Position numbers and translations under genes: made by a program. A stretch of DNA of 33,227 bases, taken from positions 450,271-483,497 of the forward strand of contig JH153324.1 of NCBI GenBank assembly GCA_000226015.1, written 5' to 3'. This document shows positions 10,701 through 20,500 of the stretch, one piece after another. This DNA is from Mnemiopsis leidyi. Taxonomy: Eukaryota; Ctenophora; Tentaculata; Lobata; Bolinopsidae. Under the pieces are notes generated by a model. That model saw nothing but the letters and a program-made list of their open reading frames with translations, was not told where the DNA came from and made no database searches. Numbering within the stretch: position 1 is the first letter of the stretch; each line of letters starts with the position of its first letter.

Positions 10701-11462
10701 GGTAAGATTTTTTTCAGCCATTTCACGTTTTGAATCAGAATTTTTAGCCCTAAGGTCCTTAATACGTGCAGCTTGCCTAACAACAGTGGACCTGTGGACG
10801 AATTTGTAATTCTTCGTTGATTTCCTTGAATCAAAAGCAAAATTTACAGCGGGCTCAACATTAGGTCTAATCTTTTTTAATCGGTGGGAAGAGTGCACAC
10901 CCGGGGACACAACAGGTTTGTGTTTGACACCAGCAATCCGACAAGAAAGTCTATTGCTGGTGTCAACATCAGAAGAGGAAGCATACCCAGGAATGAACGA
11001 ATCAATCTCAAACGGTAATTCACCAAGAAATCTTGAGGATTCGTCAGTCCTAGACGACTTAAAATCCTTATTTAATTGCTCCCAGATTTTTTGCATGTTC
11101 CGCTCAGACAATGATTGCTTGAGAATCAAACTGCACAGTGAAAGAACGTGATTTCGACTGAAATACAGACCAGGGCCACTGTTTTTTGCCTTGCTTGTTT
11201 TTCCTACAAATCTAGGACCGATTTGCTTTCCTCCCTTGGATCCGCATCTATTATAGTGAAAGTTGAGTACACAATACATGTGCAAATTCGTTATCAATGA
11301 AGGTTGCAATAGTTTCAAACGAGAGTTAGGTTGAAAGAAATCAATAGCTTCTAGCTCACCTACCTGTGACTTGAACAAGTTCAGCATCTCTACAAACTTA
11401 ACATCACTTGTAGCGAGTTTAAGAGCAGCTTTGAATTCATCAGTGTCACTAGTGGACATCAT
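7707..11462 (-). CDS. 1251-residue transposase-like protein (RNase H-fold DDE type, hAT/Zisupton-like), uncertain family
   Basis: One uninterrupted ORF of 1251 codons. Residues about 240-330 are charged and heptad-like (probable coiled coil). The core resembles RNase H-fold transposases: candidate first acid D473 in IFDHLSIKRGKAITVGVTTG, candidate second acid D560/D561 in TDDASQM, then IHCNAHIVPAID (588-599), like the CxxH segment after the second Asp in hAT-like enzymes, and candidate third acid E885 in SAEHSVGITRQDLRRAPCA, where related proteins have an E-x(8)-D-x(4)-PNA pattern. An alanine tract lies at 530-535. Lys/Glu-rich helices cover about 925-1095. The last ~120 residues contain VWYAAKIL and FKVQFME, reminiscent of a Tudor/PWWP-like beta barrel. 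The superfamily assignment is inference. The frame is intact over 3.7 kb, which means recent mobility or selection after domestication. I could not find terminal inverted repeats. Confidence 0.7.
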   Translation of the reverse strand: MMSTSDTDEFKAALKLATSDVKFVEMLNLFKSQVGELEAIDFFQPNSRLKLLQPSLITNLHMYCVLNFHYNRCGSKGGKQIGPRFVGKTSKAKNSGPGLYFSRNHVLSLCSLILKQSLSERNMQKIWEQLNKDFKSSRTDESSRFLGELPFEIDSFIPGYASSSDVDTSNRLSCRIAGVKHKPVVSPGVHSSHRLKKIRPNVEPAVNFAFDSRKSTKNYKFVHRSTVVRQAARIKDLRAKNSDSKREMAEKNLTILGLSCELKRTHTEHRALTLKLKEMSSMHEKICQASNVYRKKWEDAKSDIRFLSNKLLELEELQMNADHVESKLDDPDFEIDSAIEKANDDFAAGNFPKMKVRNSIKEINPKIYLGIILIRNIGRVSLENTMPLLAALANSIFGQSWELGNFTPKTRQRHALPPCQNKEDRPTKKKILENTLPAKSFTRSLEKNILEPASLRSSALALKESDVGSLIFDHLSIKRGKAITVGVTTGNIDSKANEKKTKHMTLAVKQVVDTTAKGTFRSVVEILRLAAAAAADSASAEDVQKSFKEILAKLKFQVTDDASQMRSVCDKFTELRNLLGIDGEMIYIHCNAHIVPAIDSGVTKVLIDVENFLQINDQMVRSFNQSFHKVSNSTIETMLRAIFKFIGDCNKNESWAMTNQFQTFLDISEDGAGDKNFFKNPDSSRFGLVQEMSFILFYSFDSVSEFISKVHASNNMYKSCSLYIQCPYFKECICAITLLFYHITAPFLVAVGAETQYGYSNLSHSELLKFFPKFVSSLEKLTEDPSPYFQPKRLKFLEMFEKICLISRKKYREMFETVFDRINNPCDLNLEIVKTILKLLTEEYLIVIDRQAKEFYIGEDCVLAQQLAKHKDIIDLVATTSLSAEHSVGITRQDLRRAPCALMSTLSLSQTFKSSPLGEVILKGKMTAEKLGEIMKETRKSGAVKLKKQLTANDVNVLNAEKKEQFAKLESEKKKIIQKKLDIAAAVKKHGGPLQTPEEVDEMCKKITDPTEQEEIINLELSYQKKVICNNTVSDERYRLKTKNKATNKFDKVPLAVKKDNLKAIVKPLDEVSQFTVTEPAVFIEKAIAKLKEKQTYPHRTADVHDVENTQLSMGDPFFNKLHTQKFVAVHCIEEAEVWYAAKILSVNNNQDCDDCSSLSIFHGDYPYCFKVQFMEKVKNSMDTYNLQSPYYHVPAAQIIPCLPHVVIQAGKAKTKNSRIKFLISNVGDILAALEKNILYAYRKASNVNKQ

Positions 11463-12101
11463 TTAATGCAATAACGGTGTTTCTTTCGAAAATTCTCTTT
11501 ACAAGTGAAAATCGGTACGTACTCTAAACTCGCTACCGAGGAACTGATTATTGCGCCAGAAAATCGCTGGAATGAATTTAATAGCGCTCGATTCATTGCG
11601 CGTTCCTCAGTTTCTAAACTCTCGTAAAATTTAACGCCTCGCAACGCCGCGCGTTCAGCAAAACTAGGGGTGCCATAGCACCCTATGACCGTCTGAAAAA
11701 AACTATAACAAACTATACATCATTGAAAAGCTCACGTTAAGCCGAGCACAATGGTGAAAAAATTTTTAAAATCGGAGCATGTTGACTAACGATCACGCAC
11801 CCCCTAGAATATCACTTTATTTTAATAGGGAACAGCCAAGAGACTCTCCCCGGTCAAAGGGAGCAACCAATTTATTGGTTTTTGGAAAATTTTAGTATTA
11901 CACTTAAAGACCTATCCTACCCCCTCTACTCCCTACAACACCGCCACTTCAGGAGAACGTCTTCTTCTATCACTATGGAACTCGGAATATACTACGCAGC
12001 ACAGAGATCTTTCCTTTTTAGTAAACCACACTACCACAGAATACCTCTGTCCTACAGGATACTGACCACTATAGCATTTAATAAAACAGATACCTCCCCC
12101 T
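11463..12101. other. Upstream flank of the transposase-like ORF up to the gap
   Basis: Should hold the 5' UTR and promoter of the minus-strand transposase-like ORF. A 61-codon minus-strand ORF at 11459-11644 overlaps the main start codon by a few bases in another frame and could act as an upstream ORF; I see no domain in it. Short inverted repeat GGGTGCCATAGCACCC at about 11669-11684. No exon evident. Confidence 0.4.
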
Positions 12102-12654
12102 NNNNNNNNNNNNNNNNNNNNNNNNNNNNNNNNNNNNNNNNNNNNNNNNNNNNNNNNNNNNNNNNNNNNNNNNNNNNNNNNNNNNNNNNNNNNNNNNNNN
12201 NNNNNNNNNNNNNNNNNNNNNNNNNNNNNNNNNNNNNNNNNNNNNNNNNNNNNNNNNNNNNNNNNNNNNNNNNNNNNNNNNNNNNNNNNNNNNNNNNNNN
12301 NNNNNNNNNNNNNNNNNNNNNNNNNNNNNNNNNNNNNNNNNNNNNNNNNNNNNNNNNNNNNNNNNNNNNNNNNNNNNNNNNNNNNNNNNNNNNNNNNNNN
12401 NNNNNNNNNNNNNNNNNNNNNNNNNNNNNNNNNNNNNNNNNNNNNNNNNNNNNNNNNNNNNNNNNNNNNNNNNNNNNNNNNNNNNNNNNNNNNNNNNNNN
12501 NNNNNNNNNNNNNNNNNNNNNNNNNNNNNNNNNNNNNNNNNNNNNNNNNNNNNNNNNNNNNNNNNNNNNNNNNNNNNNNNNNNNNNNNNNNNNNNNNNNN
12601 NNNNNNNNNNNNNNNNNNNNNNNNNNNNNNNNNNNNNNNNNNNNNNNNNNNNNN
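12102..12654. other. Assembly gap (553 N)
   Basis: Every base from 12102 to 12654 is N. The open frame apparently spanning it (11882-12763) is only an artefact of undefined codons. A large fold-back abuts the right edge, which may be why the assembly failed here; the gap length may be an estimate. Confidence 0.99.
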
Positions 12655-12795
12655 GGCTCGCAGTTTTCTGCTCTCCTCGCGTTTCGTTAGAACGTTAGAC
12701 GGATATCATCTCGTCAAGGCCCAGACCAAGTGCTCACACTTTGACGAGATGATATCCGTCTAACGTTCTAACAGGAGAGCAGCAAACTGTGAGCC
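12655..12795. repeat. Large fold-back (inverted repeat) next to the gap
   Basis: The left arm 12655-12717 and right arm 12741-12795 are inverted copies around a 23-base spacer. The inner 32 bases pair perfectly (from GTTAGAACGTTAGACGG through CATCTCGTCAA). The outer parts, GGCTCGCAG and its partner CTGTGAGCC, pair with a few mismatches. The left arm has an extra CGCGTTTC. Arm sequence recurs at 13067, 30284 and partly 31576, so it is a dispersed repeat family in head-to-head arrangement. Confidence 0.9.
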
Positions 12796-13066
12796 GCGCG
12801 CGGGTCAGGTAACACCTTGACAACTCGCACGGCGCGCTTAATCCCTGGTGGCTCGCATAAGGGCTCAGATTAGAGCAAGTTGACGCGACTCTATTAGGCT
12901 CATGTTAGTCGAAGTTCCTGTGACTTTTCGATTTCGACAAGTCCGATAATATTTTAAAAACTTTTCATGGAAATTCTAAGCCATTCCAACAACTATCTTT
13001 AAAGTTGCTTTAAAACTTTGAGAGATACTATCGAAAATTTTTCATCCAACCAAAAGCAGGCTGCGG

Positions 13067-13135
13067 TTGACGAGATGATATCCGTCGCCAGCTGAAAGCA
13101 GCAAGCTGCGAGCCCCGTGCGAGTCGGGTAATGTT
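13067..13135 (+). repeat. Dispersed repeat copy of the fold-back family
   Basis: Starts TTGACGAGATGATATCCGTC, as in the right arm at 12741, then diverges and continues AGCTGCGAGCC and GCGAGTCGGGTAA, words shared with the copies at 30284 and 31576. Confidence 0.7.
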
Positions 13136-13254
13136 ATATTAAACTTAGTGAGGCAGAAATAATACACTTTGATTTTAAACATACACCTCGACAAGGCTGC
13201 GGCTGTTACTTGGCAGGCTTTAACTTAACCAAAGCCTTTTTGCGAGATTCTGCA

Positions 13255-13298
13255 CACCACCAAATGTAGCACTATCAGCCGTGCTACCTTTGGTGGTG
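13255..13298. repeat. 18-bp-stem hairpin
   Basis: The arm 13255-13272 (CACCACCAAATGTAGCAC) pairs with 13281-13298 at 17 of 18 positions around an 8-base loop. No T-run follows, and the stem is too short for a typical animal microRNA precursor. It sits just left of the inverted-repeat pair at 13310-13835. Confidence 0.8.
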
Positions 13299-13309
13299 AA
13301 CTAGGCTGC

Positions 13310-13835
13310 TTTTGAGCAACGCGTTCAAAAGGGCTCTAGATCTGGTTATAGCAAACAATTTTTATCAACAAATGCAGTAATTAATAGCTGCTTCATTTAG
13401 GATGGCTGTATATGTGTTGTTGATTTGATATATTTCATGGTTATTAATTGAAGTAAGGGAAATTTCTTTATCCTCTAAGTGCAACTCGTTGATTGTACAA
13501 GAAAAAATCTTCTGATGGACTTCAATTTCGATGTACGAAATCATTTTTAAGTGTAAACTCAAGCGTTAGGTTGATGTTGTTAAGGAAATTTCGAGCAAAT
13601 TTCAGGCAAATTTTAGACGAAGAATTTAACAGAATTGAAGGTTTTATTTATTTGTTATAATCAAACCAATAACTATGAATAAATAGTTCAATGGGACACT
13701 GTCAACCATATACTTTCAACACAATTATTATGATCTTTTACTTTTCATTATAGCCTAAGTCGTATCATTGACTACTAATATCAAACGTTGTTACTTGCTC
13801 TAACCAGAGCCCTTTTGCGCGCGTCGCCGTAGCAT
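13310..13835. mobile_element. Possible small TIR element (about 0.5 kb)
   Basis: Near 13317-13357 the sequence reads ACGCGTTCAAAAGGGCTCT, then GGTTATAGCAA. Near 13795-13830 the inverted version reads ACGCGCGCAAAAGGGCTCT, then GGTTAGAGCAA. A third related copy lies at 12853-12885 (CGCATAAGGGCTC, then GATTAGAGCAAGTTGAC). The facing orientation suggests the ends of a non-autonomous element. No target duplication was identified and no coding capacity is present. Confidence 0.45.
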
Positions 13836-14571
13836 GCGTAAGCACCTTGTTTGGTGAATATCAAACAATATGGCCCTCAACTCGACCTCAACGATCGTAA
13901 TGAGTAATCGTAGGCTTATATAGTCACATTCTCATAACCATTTTGTGCCCCCTCAGGGGGCCCTCCTCTACATTATTCCTAGAGCATCTTAAGAGGACTG
14001 GTTTGCTCATTTTTGGGGTGGCCCAATTTGATACCGATAACAGAGTATTATAAATGCAACAACATGTTGAAATGCCACTAGCATCTCAATCTGGACCTAA
14101 CAAAATTTGAAAAACAGGTATTGGCACAGTGCTGCCACACCCTGAAGTCTTTTTCTATCCCCTATATTTTCATCTGTTTAGTAAACTTACAGTGTTTTTT
14201 GCAGCCAATTTGGCAAGGTTGTACATTTGCCTACAAGAGTCTGCTTTAGATGCCAAAATGCCCCCTAAGGGCCACCTGCCTGATTAGAAGGGCTGTCATT
14301 ACCCCACTGATACTGCTGCAGTCATGCAGGACCCCTTCGATACAGACCAGTATAGTGAACTTATCATCACATCATCATCATAAATTTGGGGCTTTGCCAG
14401 ATTGTCGCTCATGATATACTGCTATTGTTTATTATTCATAGATTTCTTTGCTTAAGACATGAACACTGTTTTGGATAGTTTGGCAAACAGATCAAACTTG
14501 TTTAAGATAAAAGCTTATCTTCTCTTGTCTGCATGATTCATGCTGCAGGTTTTAATCACATTTTGTCTTAG

Positions 14572-17500
14572 GGTCTTTTTCAATTACAATTCGACTATGT
14601 CTTGGATGTAATAAGAAGAAAAGAAAAGGCTATGATGACAATGGTAAATATTTTTTGATGTTCTGTATGCACTTTTCTGGCTGCAAAACAAAAGTCTCAT
14701 CTACTCAAATTTGTACATGCTCTTAAAACAATGTATTTCAGACCACGACAACAAGTCTGATTGATGACATTTTCATCGTCCCACCACCTCCTGGCAGGTT
14801 TGCTATGTTGTAGCTTTACTTCTAAACTTAACGAATTTCTATAATTGTAATTTTATTTAATCATATACTGTAAATACAAAATGTGTAGACAAAATATATT
14901 CACACACAAATAAAGATATGGTCTTGACAGCATGCCAATTGCCAAGTGACTAATGTGATTTTTTAAAAAACGAGCTAAAGTATCAAGCACCATTTGTAGC
15001 TGTGCACAAGCCAACTTGTAACTGTGCTTTTTCTATCTAGAATCATTCATCATTTACTGAACCTTCAAGTTGAATGAATCATGCATGATTAATTATGAAA
15101 ATCAACATCGTTGACTCCTCATCAATTAAACTGTACAAGCTATGCTAAGAAACTAGGCGCTAAAAATAGCTAAGGTATCATTACATCGATTAAACAACGT
15201 CACTTCGAATGTCATGATAAAGTTCCTGTTGCTAACACCCCTAAACCTGGCGAGGGTACGTTTGTTAGCCCATTCAAAAACTTGGGTCTATAAAAATCCT
15301 AATAGTAAGTTTTTACTGAAAATTTACATTGCTCTGCAGTGCTGATGCTGCACAGAATGATTTACTTTACCGTATTGACCCCGTTGTACCTTAGGCTTTG
15401 CACAGATTATTATACATCCCAATGACAGGTTAATGGATTGTTTAAAAATAAATGAACCTAAGATGCAACAGATATTTACCTCTACACTCAAAGGTACATT
15501 GTTCTTTGCAGCATGTGTAGAGTCAAGCGTTTTAATCAATGTGGCAACAACACAGTCACCGAATGTTGTTTTTTAGATCATCGGATTTGGTACCAGATTT
15601 ATCTTTTACTTTGCTCTGGAGTGATATGCCAGGCATTTTCATTAACACCAGGGAGAATATAATTTTAACAATTAACTTTTCCCATCCGTTATTCAGTTGA
15701 GATACAGCAAGCATTGTTACATGCTTTGTTTTGACTCTAAATTGAGCAAAGTGCGTCCTCATATCACTTCTCAGCAAAATTGAATGGTGTATCGACATTA
15801 AAGATTCTTGTAAACTAGATCACCTCTTAGTACATTTAAATCGGCGAATTCTCCTTACGGCCTATAGGCTACATATTAGGAAGCCGTAACTCCTTCCCAT
15901 ATTTTAAGTAAAAAAAAAGAAAAAAGTGTTTTAATTAACTTTTGATATTATCTTCAGTATGACAGTGTTGCTTACCGAGGACGATCTTGCAGCGCTCATC
16001 ATTCCTCCTCCCCCTCGGGACTTTCTCTCAGGTAACGTCTGTCAGACTTTTATTTCACCTGTCCGACTATTATTTAACCTGTCAGACTATTATTTCACCT
16101 GTCAGACTATTATTTCACCTGTCAGACTATTATTTCACCTGTCAGACTATTATTTCACCTGTCAGACTAGTTTCCACCTGGCAAACTAGTTTCGTTTATC
16201 TAGTCGTCGTTAAAAGGGTTTGCTTTTTATTTCTGCACATAAAAAATATTTGTGGCATATAACAGGGTGACTGCAATAGCCTGTTAGCATGCTATACAAA
16301 CAGAGAGAATGTCCTTTCTATGCAGGTGTACAGCGGGAAATAATGTTAATTGCTTGCAAAGTACAATTAGTGGTTAGAAATAACATGTATGCTGTGTATG
16401 GGCGCAGAAAGGTTTGAATTGGGCAAATTTAAATAGCCAAATAATTCCCAGCGAGTTTGTATGGATTGCGGTAGTTTTAGGTTTTACTACAAATAATCTG
16501 ATGTCAGAAATTAAACATAGTACATCTTGACCTCCACTTCGCCGAAGTCAGACCATAATTTCCTGGCCAAAAGCAACCTACATCACGTGATCAACTTAAC
16601 TGGCCTCTGATTGGCTATTATTTCCTATTAGGGGCTTGTTATTGGCCATCTGAGTGTAACCTCACACTTGCTTCCTTGACGGAATTACACGCTTCTTAGA
16701 CAAATAGAGCTATTTTGTATGATGTATTGCTGACAAGTCAGAAATGAATTTGGTGTAAATGTCACAGAGGCTCGGATATGGAATTTAACATTCTTTATCC
16801 TTGGTTTTTCTGTGCTCTTTGCTTATTCTTATAATATGTTGAGAAAATGTGACCTTAACTGCGTACATACTACATAGCCTTCATCATGTATCATTGCATT
16901 ATTATGTGAACATCAACATTACTTGTACAGAAATCCAATAAGTTGATATCTCAAAGGTAATAATAGCACTGCAAAGTAAAATTGTTTCCTGAAAGTAACT
17001 GATAATTGCGGTGGAGCGATATTGAGATTTGCAGTTAAGGTTGGGACTTACATTACAGATGTGAAGTTGTGAAATATTTAATATTGCTGTTGCTTGTTAT
17101 CAAGTATATCGCAACATTCCCATGTGTTGTTTCAGCCTTTAACCATCCAGTAAAACTCAGTCAGAAAGTTGCAGTCATGGAATCATGGATCATGAACGTT
17201 TCAGAACATTGGTTCTCTGTTTTGTACACTTCAATGTGAACACTTATAGCTAAACAGTATACATTCTATACACACACTATACATACACTCCATTCCTTCA
17301 CTGCATACTGACCTATAATAGCCTATCATGATCTACCTGAACTATATATATGATCTACCTGAACTATATATATGTCGGGAGCTAAACTGGGAACAAAGTG
17401 CTGTGTAACTCAGACTGTCTGTAGGAAATGGGTGTAGACAGCTCTAGCTCTCCCTAGAACTGAGAGTTGTTCTTTGTGTAGGAAGTCGGGTGGGCTTGGT

Positions 17501-20500
17501 TTTAATGGTATTCAGTTAAGGCACTTAGGCGTGTCTAATTATTTCATAATGGAATTTAATTAAAGCATTGGTAAGCAAAAGTCTTAGGTGAAGTACATTT
17601 TAAGTAGAACCTGCAGTAGCGGTACACTGTACAAGTTCAGAAACACAAACCTCACCCAAAAGCGCACTCCAAAACTGTCCTTGACTCGACATAATTCTAA
17701 CCCGATATTTCCCTCAGAGAAGAAAAGTTCCAACTCCACATTCCAGTCGGATGCAGACAGCGATTATCACTCAGTCGGGGGAGACTCCCCCGTAACCCCC
17801 GACCTTCTTAAGAGATACAACAACCGCCGCGGCAGTCCTGTCGGTTAGTTCCTGCTTTTGTAGAGAGTTTGGAGCCGTTTTCGTGATTAAATTGTCTATC
17901 TAGAAGACCGACATAATGGGGAATATTGTGTCAGGCTACTTGGATACTGCCACCAATATATACATGACCGTTCTTGTGGTTGTAGGAGACTTTTGAAAAA
18001 CTAAAATAGCAGAATTTCGGGGAATCGGCGATCCATTTTTATTTTTGGCACTAAGAATCATTCTCAGTTTACAATGGTGCCAAATATGGAAACTTCAACA
18101 CGTAATGAAATTAATTTCCTTCGAAGAATTCTGCGACGCCTAACTGTTTAGGCTCTCTTGTAATTTAACCAAAAATGGCAAGAATCCGAGCTTCTACCAA
18201 AATTCTTACAAATTTCTTGACAGGATCTTCCCCGACATCGCGGGACGAGAGCTACATACGCACCACGCTACCCGGAGAGGAGATCACGTTACGTGCGCGC
18301 ACGGACAGCGCCCCCTCCTCTCATCGCTCTGTGGAGAACTACAAATCAGAAGAACCCCCAGAATCTCTGTTGGACCGAATATCGGCACGTCAGGACTTGC
18401 GCCAGAACAAGATGTATTCCTCGCTGACCCGACCAAGCACAGCACGTGCCAGGCAGGCTCGAGATAGACGGGGTAGCTACGATGGGTCGGTGCTTGGAGA
18501 CGACCTGCCCCCTCGCGACACAGCGAGCCTGAGAGGGAACTTCAAGATGGAGAGTTACCAGGGAAAGGGGGAGAGGAGGCAGTACAGACAAGCTGTTAAC
18601 CCGGAAGTGCACGGAGCTATCGACCATTTCATCAGATCAGAGCAGAGGTACGTTGGTGCTTCATGGCACATGGTCTTTATTTCCTTGACAACGTTGACAA
18701 GTATTGTGGACAGGGGCCAAGAAATTGGTCATAATTTGTGAAGTATTGAGTCTGAAAGAATGGACACCTGAAGTCATGTCTTTTGCAAATTATGCCTTTT
18801 TTGGAAAACTGAACTGTAACTTTTAAGTAGTTATGTCCCAATAAGAATTTGAACAATTTTACATTTCCGTCCAACAACTCGATTGTAAGATTTACAAAAT
18901 TGCCGAACTCAAAACTGAAAATTTAAAGAATTTGTCTCATAGGATGTAGCAATTCACTGTTCAATGTTCATGGGCTAAATATAGCTCCATGTTGTAATTT
19001 GACCCTAACGAGTCTCGACAAAACCGCAATACCGTCGTAAAAATGCGACCGGTGTTCAGATGGAATGGTATAGTAGATTTGTGGAATGTGACCAGGTCTT
19101 TAACGTATCTGTTTCCAATATCACCATTCCTGTATCTTGTAATTATATCTACCATTCTACATAATCTTTTATTTCCATCGCAATAAAACATTTTGTATAG
19201 TACTACAAGGTTCCAAACAAATCTAATCAACAAGGAAAGTTGTAGCCTAGGTTCTGTATAAAATGTAAAACCTACACTGTAACGTGTTATATTTAATTAG
19301 ATATGTGACCAATCCAGTTAATAATCTAGAAGATTCCATTGAATTGAAGCGGACATTGCTTTGCTCTACTAATAGCACGCACGATCAATGAATTGTATAT
19401 CTTTTCATGGGATTGTAATGTTTGAAGTGTACAGTGTATTGTTGTGACTGTATACTGCACACAGGCGCTCACTGTATATATTACACATTATTTATAGTAG
19501 TGTCTTTGTTTTACATCTTTAAAAGTACCCCATGACGTCACAAAATACTGTCTATGCAAACCTGACAAAAATAAATCTGCTTGTATTTCCTGCTCCCCCT
19601 ATCGTTAAAATGTACAAATGTAGATGGGGCTGGAGAACCGGAATTTCTCTCATCAGAACGCGAAACCTGTCACAGAAAGCAATGAGGAAGGATTGCGAAG
19701 AATGTGAAATGTGGGGAGACTTTATTGTCGTCATTATTGCTATGTCATGTACTCACAGTACGCAATGTTGAGTGCATTACATCATTGTGTGCAGGCAATC
19801 TAGTTTCTAACTATCGCAGTAGACGAATAACTTAGATAGAGATTACATAACTTAGATAGAGATTACATAACTTAGGTAAAGATTACATAACTTAGGTAAA
19901 TCTCATAATTTTGCTGTCATATCTTGAGACGTCACTCATAATTTCTGTCATATCTCCGTCTTATTCTGGCCCGCATAAAACGTCATGTCTGGAGGTTCAA
20001 TCTTGGTGGAGATTGCTAACAATAGACGTAGAAACTGGTAGCACAGGAAGAGTCTTACATTCACGTATGAAGTTGCTCAAACTGATAGGTTACGTTGAGC
20101 TTTAAATTAACGACTCCACCCTTTTTAACCTCATCCATTTAGCGTGGATGTCTTATGATCGAAAGATGATTTTCTGTGAGAAGGATACGACTTGAAACTT
20201 CCATGTGGAAAATTTTAGATAATATGCTCTATATAGTTAAATTTCGTCACTTTGCACCAAAATAGTAAATTAAAATATCCAAGATAGCAAGATGTTAGGT
20301 CTTCTTTGAACATAGTATTATTCATGAGTTTTCACTCGTAACTCTTTTCATTTCAGATACATTTCAGACATAAACAGTTTGTTAAACCTACATATAGAAC
20401 CACTACAATATCAGGGCTGTCTAAATATCGACGTGGTAAGTTTTGTTTACAAACATACAGATTACAGACTAACAAACTAACAAACTAAAAAGTGCACTGA

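Larger units (their letters stand above)
12796..14571. other. Repeat-rich, gene-poor stretch before the exchange-factor exons
   Basis: Holds repeat fragments (12853-12890, 13067-13135, 13255-13298, 13310-13835) and otherwise AT-rich DNA. Earlier exons of the exchange-factor gene may lie here or under the gap; its first exon is not identified. I found no exon before 14572 that is convincing by splice sites plus frame. Confidence 0.4.

Noticed and set aside
5098-11815. Possible terminal inverted repeats of the 1251-codon element (TAGGGGGATGTGTGA versus inverted TAGGGGGTGCGTGA)
   Set aside because: The match covers about 14 bases with differences and does not extend, and no target duplication was seen; likely chance.
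11882-12763. 293-codon plus-strand ORF
   Set aside because: Most of it is the run of Ns; the flanking residues belong to unrelated sequence and a fold-back repeat.
13255-13298. Hairpin considered as a microRNA or structural RNA gene
   Set aside because: The 18-bp stem with short loop is too small for a typical animal pre-miRNA and lies among transposon debris.
15959-16262. Plus-strand ORFs with repeated FTCQT- or LSDYY-like units
   Set aside because: Apart from the true exon (15958-16031), they translate the intronic 20-bp repeat.
18346-18627. 93-codon minus-strand ORF opposite the Ser/Arg-rich exon
   Set aside because: Shadow of the plus-strand coding exon 18224-18647, which has splice and phase support.
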